DNA from: Tannerella sp.
GTDB taxonomy: Bacteria > Bacteroidota > Bacteroidia > Bacteroidales > Tannerellaceae
NCBI GenBank assembly: GCA_031279875.1
Contig: JAITHS010000155.1
Coordinates: 1 to 5,288, forward strand
Direction: 5' to 3'
DNA length: 5,288 bases
The notes beneath the pieces were generated by a model. That model was not told the DNA's origin. It ran no database searches and saw nothing but the letters and a program-made list of their open reading frames with translations. Position numbers and translations under genes: made by a program. Positions within the stretch are counted from its first letter, which is position 1. The number at the start of each line of letters is the position of its first letter. Shown piece after piece: positions 1 to 5,288 of the stretch.

Positions 1-43
1 CAAAGCCTATCTCGAAAGCGTCAAGCGCTTGCTGGCGGAGTGA
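1..43 (+). CDS. C-terminal end of an unidentified upstream protein (partial)
   Basis: An open frame enters from the left edge (first full codon at 2) and stops at TGA 41-43. It gives the 13-residue tail KAYLESVKRLLAE, which looks like the end of an amphipathic helix. Codon usage is consistent with coding sequence, and the DNA turns abruptly AT-rich right after the stop, as expected at a gene end. Too little is present to name a family. It could be chance read-through of non-coding DNA, but the sharp composition change makes a real gene end more likely. Confidence 0.55.
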   Translation, partial: KAYLESVKRLLAE

Positions 44-46
44 ATA

Positions 47-73
47 AAAAATTAAAAATTACGAATTACGAAA
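47..73. repeat. Short 7-bp tandem repeat at the broken end of the GtrA remnant
   Basis: Four consecutive 7-nt units are AAAAATT (47-53), AAAAATT (54-60), ACGAATT (61-67) and ACGAAAC (68-74, degenerate). The phase can equally be read as ATTACGA twice (58-64, 65-71). The repeat fills the spacer between the upstream stop codon and the point where recognisable GtrA coding sequence begins. Short A/T-rich heptameric repeats of this kind occur between genes in Bacteroidetes, as far as I recall. No function is implied. Confidence 0.5.
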
Positions 74-80
74 CAAATAA

Positions 81-397
81 AACTTCGGCATAACGTGGTT
101 GCTGAAAGAGAAAGCGAAGATAAACCGCTATGTTGCAAGTTCGCTGGGTTTTATGGCTGCCGCGACGTCAAACTACGTCCTAAACCGGCTGTGTGGACGT
201 TTGAGAGCGAAAACAGCAACATTGCAGGCGAATACATGTCGTTTGTGATCATTGCGCTGTTGGGACTGCTACTCAATAATGGCGTCGTGTGGCTGCTGTC
301 AAACCGTTTGCAGATGAATTTTTACGGCGCAAAACTGATTGCCGTCGCAGTCGTTACGCTGTGGAATTTCGGGATGAACTATTATTTTACGTTTTGA
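81..397 (+). pseudogene. GtrA-family membrane protein, N-terminally truncated and frameshifted
   Basis: GtrA-like proteins (PF04138) are small four-helix membrane proteins linked to moving or modifying polyprenyl-linked sugars for cell-surface glycans. The remnant lies in two frames. From 81 to 191 the frame reads NFGITWLLKEKAKINRYVA, then a helix ending NYVLNRL. From 194 to 397 a second frame continues with WTFESENSNIAGEY, a helix with LLNNGVVWLL, and a last helix ending TLWNFGMNYYFTF before TGA. Joined, they form one continuous GtrA protein of about 105 residues. The join needs removal of one TG from the (TG)3 run at 190-195. The first frame is blocked upstream by TAA 78-80, so the start codon and most of helix 1 (roughly 15-18 residues) are missing. 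A GTG at 95 opens a 100-codon frame through the second half, but its first third is out-of-frame sequence. A sequencing error could explain the TG but not the lost N-terminus. Confidence 0.85.
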
Positions 398-462
398 GGA
401 GCGACCCAAACCCACCTTGCAGTGGTACTGCGGTTTTGCCGCCACAAACCCTGCAAGCAGCG

Positions 463-489
463 TAACCAAGTGTCGTCCCATGCGGGACT
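463..489. repeat. REP-like hairpin unit, copy 1
   Basis: Pattern TAAnnAAGTGTCGTCCC followed by ATGCGGGACT. The stem pairs GTCCC (475-479) with GGGAC (484-488). Relative to copy 2 it has one extra A in the loop (480). The unit starts 70 nt upstream of copy 2, in the same orientation. Confidence 0.65.
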
Positions 490-508
490 ATTGTTGATAT
501 GCTTGCTA

Positions 509-534
509 TAACCGGAGACTAAAGTCGCCGGTTA
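509..534. repeat. Central 26-nt near-perfect palindrome
   Basis: TAACCGG (509-515) pairs with CCGGTTA (528-534), one A/G mismatch follows (516/527), then GACT (517-520) pairs with AGTC (523-526) around AA. Eleven of twelve possible base pairs form. It sits between the two REP-like units, giving a hairpin-palindrome-hairpin arrangement. Confidence 0.65.
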
Positions 535-558
535 ATAAAGTGTCGTCCCTGCGGGACT
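533..558. repeat. REP-like hairpin unit, copy 2
   Basis: Pattern TAAnnAAGTGTCGTCCC followed by TGCGGGACT. The stem pairs GTCCC (545-549) with GGGAC (553-557) around TGC. It differs from copy 1 only at the two variable n positions and by lacking one loop A, and its first two bases overlap the end of the central palindrome. Confidence 0.65.
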
Positions 559-577
559 GACGTGGTACCGTCATTAC

Positions 578-610
578 CTATCGTTTGGGGCTATCGTTCC
601 TGCTATCAAT
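578..610. repeat. Short direct repeats CTATCGTT / CTATCGTT / CTATCAAT
   Basis: Exact CTATCGTT occurs at 578-585 and 591-598, and a degenerate third copy, CTATCAAT, at 603-610. Spacing is 13 then 12 nt, just over one helical turn. They lie within the right half of the palindromic element and are probably part of its conserved sequence rather than an operator, since they are about 180 nt upstream of the first operon gene. Confidence 0.35.
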
Positions 611-683
611 GCCGGACGGAAGCTCCACACCACTTGCAGGGTTTAAAACCACTGCAAGGGTTGAACTACAAAAAAAGTTATGA

Positions 684-722
684 TTTTATTAAAAAAAATG
701 CTGAAATTTTTTTTTAATAAAA
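684..722. promoter_or_regulatory. 15-bp perfect A/T-only inverted repeat upstream of the glycogen operon
   Basis: TTTTATTAAAAAAAA (684-698) and its exact reverse complement (708-722) flank a 9-nt spacer, TGCTGAAAT. The arms are A/T only, with an A8 and a T9 tract. The right arm covers the position where the -33 box of the downstream promoter would fall. It could act as intrinsically curved DNA, a regulator site, or a weak terminator for transcription entering from the left. The sequence alone does not decide between these. Confidence 0.45.
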
Positions 723-731
723 AATTATTCG

Positions 732-739
732 TATATTTG
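732..739 (+). promoter_or_regulatory. Candidate Bacteroidetes promoter -7 box for the glycogen operon
   Basis: TATATTTG matches the Bacteroidetes -7 consensus TAnnTTTG exactly. The start of transcription would be near 746, giving a leader of about 43 nt before the ATG at 789. The usual -33 TTTG/TTG is not present at the right distance; a T-tract (707-715) occupies that position. I found no better match between 640 and 788. This is a consensus match only. Confidence 0.5.
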
Positions 740-788
740 AAGCGCTGAACAAGAAGATTTTTTTGTTAACATACTAAATATCAATTAT

Positions 789-2729
789 ATGAGTTACCTG
801 AAATTTGATAAGACATTGATGATAAACCTTGAAGAATCGCTTTCGCGGGAAGTGCTGCGCGCTAACCGAAAAGGGGCTTATCATTGTACAACTATCGTAG
901 GCTGTAATACACGCAAGTATCATGGTCTGCTGGTGATGCCCGTACCCGGATTGGGAGACGAAAATCATGTGATGCTCTCGTCGCTCGATGAAACTGTTAT
1001 TCAGCACAATGCGCCCTTCAATCTTGGTCTTCACAAGTATCAGGGCGGCAGTTTCAGCCCTAACGGACACAAGTATATCCGCGAATACAGCATGGAGACT
1101 ATTCCGCGCACGCTCTACCGCGTCGGAGGAGTAGTCCTGTCGAAAGAAATCATCTTCTCACGGACGGAAAATATGCTGATGATACGCTATGAACTGCTTG
1201 ATGCTCACTCTGTTACAACACTCTGCTTTCATCCTTTTCTGGCATTCAGAAAAGTCAGCGAACTGTCGCACGCCAACGACTGCATCAACCGGCATTACGA
1301 CGAAGTGCGAAACGGCATTAAAACAAGGCTTTACGACAGTTATCCGGAGTTATACATGCAGTTCAGCAAGGACGTGAAATTCAACTACAAGCCCGACTGG
1401 TACAACGGAATCGAATATCCGAAAGAACAGGAACGTGGCTATCCCTATCAGGAAGACCTCTATGTGCCGGGGTATTTTGAGTTGGATATTAAAAAAGGCG
1501 AAGCAGTGATTTTTTGCGCCGGAGACCGTGAGTATGAGACCGATACGCTACTCGAACTCTTCGACCGCGAGGTAACGACACGCAAACCACGTTCGAGTTT
1601 CTACAACTGCATCGTAAACTCTGTACATCAGTTGTTTTACAACCCCAAAGGCGACGATTACTACCTGCTCGCGGGCTACCCATGGTTTAAGGTACGAGCG
1701 CGCGACCTGTTTGTGTCGGTTTGTGCTGCTACTCTGATGCTTGACGAGCCCGACCGGTACGACAAAATCATGCAGACAGCTTTGAAAGCACTGCTGGCGT
1801 TTATCCGCGAGGGCAAAAAAGACGACGTTATCCGCGAGATCGACAGCCCCGACGTACTGCTGTGGGCTATATGGAGTTTTCAGCAATACTCTGAACGTGA
1901 GGGTATTGATAAAGCGGTAGAACGTTACGGCGAGATTACGGGCGAGATTATACGTTATATTCTCTCGCAATCGCATAAAAACCTGAAATTGAGCGACAAC
2001 GGCCTACTCTACTCCAACGGACGCGAAACGGCGGCTACGTGGATGAACTCAATGACGGGCGGATGTCCGGTGGTGCCGCGTTCAGGCTATATCGTCGAGT
2101 TTAATGCGCTGTGGTACAATGCGTTGAAGTTCTACAAAGAGTTGAACCGCAATACTCCGATGGATCGTATCGACAATCTGATCGCGGCGCTCGACATCTC
2201 ATTCCCCTATACTTTTGTAAATAAACATAAGTATCTATTTGATTATGTGGACGGTCCCGAACAAGATTGGAGCGTGCGCCCCAACATGGTCATCGCCGCG
2301 TCGTGCAAATATTCGCCTTTGACGAAGTCGCAACGGCGTGCAGTGATTGACATCGCAACAAAAGAATTGCTGACACCCAAAGGTTTACGTACCCTCAGCC
2401 CCAAAAGCGGCGGCTACCGTCCGATATACTACGGCTCGCAGTATGACCGCGACATGGCATATCATCAAGGGGCAGTATGGACTTGGTTATTAAGCATGTA
2501 CGTTACAGCCTATCTGGATTTGTTCGGCAGATCCGGACTTTCGTTCGTCGAAAGGCTGATGATAAGCCTCGAAGAAGAGATGTCGCAATCGTGCATCGGT
2601 ACGGTGTCGGAAATATTCGACGGCAATCCGCCATTTACCGGTCGCGGCGCGATTTCGTTCCTTATGAACCTCGCAGGAGTGCTGACTGTCAATGATTTAT
2701 TAAAAAAATACGGAAACGAATACAAATAA
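789..2729 (+). CDS. Glycogen debranching enzyme, amylo-alpha-1,6-glucosidase type (GH133-like)
   Basis: Predicted to hydrolyse alpha-1,6 branch stubs of glycogen in the cytoplasm, releasing glucose. At 646 residues it matches the usual length of the Bacteroidetes enzyme. An N-terminal beta-sandwich (about 20-235) carries the hallmark NTRKYHGLL (40-48). A C-terminal (alpha/alpha)6 barrel (about 275-640) carries AGYPWF (295-300), TWMN (417-420), EFNALWYNAL (437-446), DWSVRPN (493-499), YHQGAVW (558-564) and SEIFDG (607-612). By family knowledge Glu608 fits the catalytic base. The acid is expected at the fourth position of a TWMD motif, which here is Asn420. The ATG at 789 fits the family N-terminus (MSYLKFDKTLMINLEES); no Shine-Dalgarno is seen, as normal in this phylum. 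No signal peptide is visible. It is the first gene of the operon, 5 nt before the glycosyltransferase. Family assignment is secure; activity given Asn420 is uncertain. Confidence 0.93.
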   Translation: MSYLKFDKTLMINLEESLSREVLRANRKGAYHCTTIVGCNTRKYHGLLVMPVPGLGDENHVMLSSLDETVIQHNAPFNLGLHKYQGGSFSPNGHKYIREYSMETIPRTLYRVGGVVLSKEIIFSRTENMLMIRYELLDAHSVTTLCFHPFLAFRKVSELSHANDCINRHYDEVRNGIKTRLYDSYPELYMQFSKDVKFNYKPDWYNGIEYPKEQERGYPYQEDLYVPGYFELDIKKGEAVIFCAGDREYETDTLLELFDREVTTRKPRSSFYNCIVNSVHQLFYNPKGDDYYLLAGYPWFKVRARDLFVSVCAATLMLDEPDRYDKIMQTALKALLAFIREGKKDDVIREIDSPDVLLWAIWSFQQYSEREGIDKAVERYGEITGEIIRYILSQSHKNLKLSDNGLLYSNGRETAATWMNSMTGGCPVVPRSGYIVEFNALWYNALKFYKELNRNTPMDRIDNLIAALDISFPYTFVNKHKYLFDYVDGPEQDWSVRPNMVIAASCKYSPLTKSQRRAVIDIATKELLTPKGLRTLSPKSGGYRPIYYGSQYDRDMAYHQGAVWTWLLSMYVTAYLDLFGRSGLSFVERLMISLEEEMSQSCIGTVSEIFDGNPPFTGRGAISFLMNLAGVLTVNDLLKKYGNEYK

Positions 2730-2734
2730 TTACT

Positions 2735-4015
2735 ATGAAAGCATTAATGTTTGGCTGGGAATTTCCGCCTCATATACTCGGAGGATTAGGGACTGCAAGT
2801 TACGGACTTATCCGCGGCATGTCGCAGCAATCCGACCTCGAAATCACATTCGTGATGCCTAAACCGCACGGCGACGAAGACCGCAGTTTTTTGCGCATCA
2901 TCGGCTCATGCAATACTCCGATAGTTTGGAAAGACGTTAGTTATGAGCATGTTGCAGAACGGTTACAGAAATACATGAACCCGCAGGAGTACTTCAATCT
3001 GCGCGACAATATCTACGCCGATTTCTCGTACCGGCATGTCAACGACCTCGGATGTATCGAATTTTCAGGACGTTATCCCGATAATCTTTTAGAAGAAATT
3101 AACAATTACTCTATTGTGGCAGGCGTGATAGCGCGGACGGAGCAGTTCGACATCATCCACGCGCACGACTGGCTTACCTATCCGGCAGGTATCCACGCTA
3201 AAAGTGCGAGCGGCAAACCGCTTGTTATTCACGTACATGCGACCGACTACGACCGCAGTCGCGGCAACGTCAATCCCGACGTTTACAGCATCGAAAAGAA
3301 CGGCATGGATCACGCCGACCACATCATGACGGTCTCGAATCTGACGCGCGACACGGTGATTGAGAAATATCATCAGAATCCGTTGAAAGTTACGACCGTC
3401 CACAACGCCGTTGAACCGCTGGCAAACGACATCCTCGCTATCCCCGACGGGCGCGGCGTGAAAGAGAAAATCGTAACCTTTCTTGGTCGTATAACAATGC
3501 AAAAAGGCCCCGAATACTACGTCGAGGCTGCTGCCAAAGTGTTAGAGAGAGCTGATAATGTGCGCTTTGTGATGGCAGGTAGCGGCGATATGATGAATAA
3601 AATGATACGCCTCGCCGCCGAACGCAATATCTCCGACCGCTTCCATTTTACGGGATTTATGAAAGGGAAACAGGTCTATGAAGTGCTTAAATCGTCGGAC
3701 GTATATGTAATGCCCTCCGTATCAGAGCCTTTCGGCATTTCGCCGTTAGAAGCGATGCAGTGCGGAGTACCTTCAATCATCTCAAAGCAGTCGGGCTGTG
3801 CCGAAATCCTCGACTACGCCGTAAAGGTTGACTATTGGGATATCGACGCCCTTGCCGACGCAATTTACGGACTTATCACCTATCCCGCGCTTCATACTTT
3901 TCTGCGTGATGAAGGATTGGACGAAGTGAACAATATCAAGTGGGAAAAGGCCGGATTGAAAGTGAGAAGTATCTATGATTCGGTAATTCAACAAACTAAA
4001 TTATATAAACAATGA
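2735..4015 (+). CDS. Glycogen synthase-like glycosyltransferase (GT4, with GT5-like N-terminus)
   Basis: A GT-B fold transferase of 426 residues, probably extending alpha-1,4-glucan from a nucleotide-sugar donor in the cytoplasm. The N-terminus reads MKALMFGWEFPPHILGGLGT, the glycine-rich GGLGT (16-20) being typical of starch/glycogen synthases and related GT4 enzymes. HAHDW (142-146) and VHATDYDRSRG (167-177) follow in the acceptor-side domain, then SNLT and VHNAVEP near the interdomain hinge. The C-terminal Rossmann domain has GRITMQKG (251-258), with the Arg252 and Lys257 expected to contact donor phosphates, and an intact E-x7-E motif, EPFGISPLE (331-339). All key residues seem present. 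The start lies 5 nt after the debranching enzyme stop, and the stop overlaps the GH57 start as ATGA. Donor (UDP- or ADP-glucose) and exact product cannot be told from sequence. Another glucan- or maltosyl-forming GT4 role is possible, but the context favours glycogen. Confidence 0.9.
   Translation: MKALMFGWEFPPHILGGLGTASYGLIRGMSQQSDLEITFVMPKPHGDEDRSFLRIIGSCNTPIVWKDVSYEHVAERLQKYMNPQEYFNLRDNIYADFSYRHVNDLGCIEFSGRYPDNLLEEINNYSIVAGVIARTEQFDIIHAHDWLTYPAGIHAKSASGKPLVIHVHATDYDRSRGNVNPDVYSIEKNGMDHADHIMTVSNLTRDTVIEKYHQNPLKVTTVHNAVEPLANDILAIPDGRGVKEKIVTFLGRITMQKGPEYYVEAAAKVLERADNVRFVMAGSGDMMNKMIRLAAERNISDRFHFTGFMKGKQVYEVLKSSDVYVMPSVSEPFGISPLEAMQCGVPSIISKQSGCAEILDYAVKVDYWDIDALADAIYGLITYPALHTFLRDEGLDEVNNIKWEKAGLKVRSIYDSVIQQTKLYKQ
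4012..4015 (+). promoter_or_regulatory. ATGA stop/start overlap coupling the glycosyltransferase and GH57 genes
   Basis: The ATG of the GH57 gene (4012-4014) shares two bases with the TGA of the preceding gene (4013-4015). Such overlaps usually mean translational coupling by ribosome re-initiation, which suits this phylum where Shine-Dalgarno motifs are rare. It also fixes the GH57 start, which agrees with the family's conserved N-terminus. Confidence 0.75.
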
Positions 4016-5288
4016 AACAAATTTGTCTTTACTTTCAGATACATCAGCCGTTCAGACTGCGGCGGTATCGTTTTTTTGACATAGGAAACGACCATTACTA
4101 TTATGACGATTTCCAAAACGGCGAGATATTCCGCAAAGTAGCCGAAATGTGCTACGTGCCGGCAAACCGCATGATGCTTGAAATGATTCGCAATAGCGAC
4201 GGACGGTTCAAGGTAGCGTTCTCAATTTCGGGTTTGGCACTCGAACAGATGGAAATCTATGCCCCCGAACTTATCGACTCGTTCCGCGAACTGATTAAAA
4301 CCGGCTCCGTCGAAATGCTGACCGAGACCTATTCACACTCGCTCGCCTCGTTGGGCAACCCTAATGAGTTTCGCGAACAAGTCAAAATGCACATCGAAAA
4401 GATACAGTCGGTTTTCGGCGTTACTCCGAAAGTATTCCGCAATACCGAACTGATATACTCCGACGACATCTCCGACCTCGTTTATGACATGGGCTTTCGC
4501 GGGATGCTGACCGAAGGCGCCAAACACATTCTCGGCTGGAAAAGCCCTAACTACATGTACGCCTCCTCTGCGCATGAAGACCTTAAACTGTTGCTCAAAA
4601 ACGACCGTTTCAGTGAAGACCTGTCGTTGAGATTTGCCGACTACAGTTGGACGGAATATCCCCTCACAGCCGACAAATACATCTCATGGCTCGCCGCCAC
4701 AGCGCCGCAGGAAAACATTGTCAATCTGTTTCTTAACTACGAAATACTCGGCTCGTTGCATTCCTATTCGACCGGAATATTCGACTTCTTCCGCGCTCTT
4801 CCGCAATATGCCGAACGTAGCGGGATAGGTTTTGCACTGCCGTCGGAACTATTCGACACTTATCAAGCCGTTGATGCAGTGTCGGTTCCGTATCCAATGT
4901 CGTGGGTTGACGAAGAAAAAGACTGCTCCTCGTGGCTCGGTAACATCCTCCAAAAGGAAGCCTTCAACCAAATAAATGAGAAAAGCGAGCGCGTGCGCCT
5001 CTGTCAAGACCGTCGCCTGCTGCAAGACTGGCTCTACCTGCAAAGCAGCGACCACTTTTACTACATGAACACTAAACATTACAACCTTTTCAGCCCTTAC
5101 GAAAACCCTTACGACGCTTTCAACAACTACATGAACGTCCTGTCCGACTTCTTCCTCCGCGTCGAAGCACAGTACCCGTCATCGATTGAAAATGAAGAAC
5201 TTAACTCGCTCCTGACCACTATCCGCAATCAGGATTACGAGATTGAAAAGTTAGAAAAGAAAGTGGCGGAGCTGGAAAAGTCGAAAGT
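4012..5288 (+). CDS. GH57 alpha-amylase-like protein, 3' end beyond window
   Basis: The frame opens at the ATG overlapping the glycosyltransferase stop and runs 425 codons to the edge without a stop. GH57 is a (beta/alpha)7-barrel retaining family acting on alpha-glucans. Visible landmarks are MKQICLYFQIHQP (1-13, HQP motif), SGLALEQ (73-79), TETYSHSL (104-111), FRNTELIYSDD with the expected nucleophile Glu146, NLFLNYEILG (around 237-246), SWLGN (307-311), DHFYYMN (347-353) and NPYDAF (365-370). The acid/base Asp normally found in a DYE-type motif is Asn242 (codon AAC at 4735), and the segment after it, usually Gly-Glu-His-Gln-Trp-like in Bacteroidetes relatives, is GSLHSY. The loop after DHFYYM also looks shortened. 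The visible C-terminus (404-425) forms a charged coiled coil with Ile411, Leu414, Val418 and Leu421. No signal peptide, so cytoplasmic. It may be a low-activity or non-catalytic glucan-binding homologue. Confidence 0.9.
   Translation, partial: MKQICLYFQIHQPFRLRRYRFFDIGNDHYYYDDFQNGEIFRKVAEMCYVPANRMMLEMIRNSDGRFKVAFSISGLALEQMEIYAPELIDSFRELIKTGSVEMLTETYSHSLASLGNPNEFREQVKMHIEKIQSVFGVTPKVFRNTELIYSDDISDLVYDMGFRGMLTEGAKHILGWKSPNYMYASSAHEDLKLLLKNDRFSEDLSLRFADYSWTEYPLTADKYISWLAATAPQENIVNLFLNYEILGSLHSYSTGIFDFFRALPQYAERSGIGFALPSELFDTYQAVDAVSVPYPMSWVDEEKDCSSWLGNILQKEAFNQINEKSERVRLCQDRRLLQDWLYLQSSDHFYYMNTKHYNLFSPYENPYDAFNNYMNVLSDFFLRVEAQYPSSIENEELNSLLTTIRNQDYEIEKLEKKVAELEKSK

Larger units (their letters stand above)
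415..659. repeat. Palindrome-rich repeat element with nested terminal inverted repeats (REP/MITE-like)
   Basis: The element is bounded by two nested pairs of exact 12-bp inverted repeats. The outer pair is CCTTGCAGTGGT (415-426) with ACCACTGCAAGG (648-659). The inner pair is AAACCCTGCAAG (446-457) with CTTGCAGGGTTT (633-644). The right end is therefore a compact 27-nt arm. The left arm is the same sequence with 19 nt (427-445, holding a GCGG-TTTTG-CCGC mini-hairpin) in place of 3 nt. Inside lie two GTCCC/GGGAC hairpin units, a central 26-nt near-palindrome, a small TGACG/CGTCA hairpin (558-573) and CTATCGTT repeats. I see no protein-coding content and no clear target-site duplication. The architecture resembles dispersed palindromic repeats of Bacteroidetes genomes; mobility is inferred, not shown. 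Confidence 0.6.

Noticed and set aside
95..397. A 100-codon GTG-start frame as an intact membrane protein gene
   Set aside because: Its first third (to about 191) is out of frame; a different frame there encodes clear GtrA sequence, so the region is a frameshifted remnant.
601..630. A short coding segment (reads as SFGAIVPAINAG-like peptide)
   Set aside because: There is no start-to-stop gene around it and it falls inside the palindromic repeat, so the readable stretch is best explained as repeat sequence.
415..659. CRISPR array
   Set aside because: Only two near-identical direct units exist, the spacing contains palindromes rather than unique spacers, and the ends are inverted repeats; no cas genes are in the window.
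684..722. Classical intrinsic terminator
   Set aside because: The stem is A/T only with no G/C-rich core, so stable RNA termination is doubtful; kept only as an unclassified regulatory palindrome.
774..1070. 98-codon minus-strand frame covering the operon start
   Set aside because: It is antisense to the conserved debranching enzyme N-terminus and its leader, with no independent support.
1548..1976. 142-codon open frame on the minus strand
   Set aside because: It lies entirely inside the well-supported debranching enzyme gene, has no recognisable motifs and no promoter, and is an antisense shadow.
3089..3502. 137-codon open frame on the minus strand
   Set aside because: It lies antisense to conserved glycosyltransferase motifs; composition (many V, R, H) is typical of reverse-strand shadows of coding DNA.

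Overview
The window looks like a Bacteroidales (Bacteroidetes) chromosome segment. The grounds are the close fit of three proteins to the Bacteroidetes glycogen-type operon, the lack of Shine-Dalgarno motifs before the starts, and a Bacteroidetes-type -7 box (TAnnTTTG) before the first operon gene. The genus cannot be fixed from sequence alone. All recognised genes lie on the + strand.

Layout. Positions 1-43 hold the last 13 codons of an unidentified upstream gene. Positions 81-397 hold a decayed GtrA-family membrane protein gene. It has lost its N-terminus, next to a small 7-bp tandem repeat, and carries a 2-nt (TG) frameshift. Positions 398-660 have no gene. Most of that stretch (415-659) is a compact palindrome-rich repeat with nested 12-bp inverted repeats at its ends, two copies of a GTCCC/GGGAC hairpin unit and a central 26-nt near-palindrome. 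It is probably a REP/MITE-like element. Positions 661-788 are a very AT-rich leader with a 15-bp perfect A/T-only inverted repeat and the promoter candidate.

Positions 789 to the end are a tightly packed operon for intracellular alpha-glucan (glycogen) metabolism: a glycogen debranching enzyme (amylo-alpha-1,6-glucosidase type), a GT4/GT5-like glycosyltransferase resembling glycogen synthase, and a GH57 alpha-amylase-like protein cut by the window end. The gaps are 5 nt and then a 4-nt ATGA overlap, so the three are very likely co-transcribed and the last two translationally coupled. None shows a signal peptide, consistent with cytoplasmic synthesis and remodelling of storage glucan.

The most interesting points are in the catalytic sites. 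The GH57 protein has Asn242 where the family's acid/base Asp is expected, and the aromatic segment after it is altered. The debranching enzyme reads TWMN where many family members read TWMD. Both may be lineage features and both need an alignment. I do not see a clearly novel multi-gene system here; the operon is a known Bacteroidetes arrangement.
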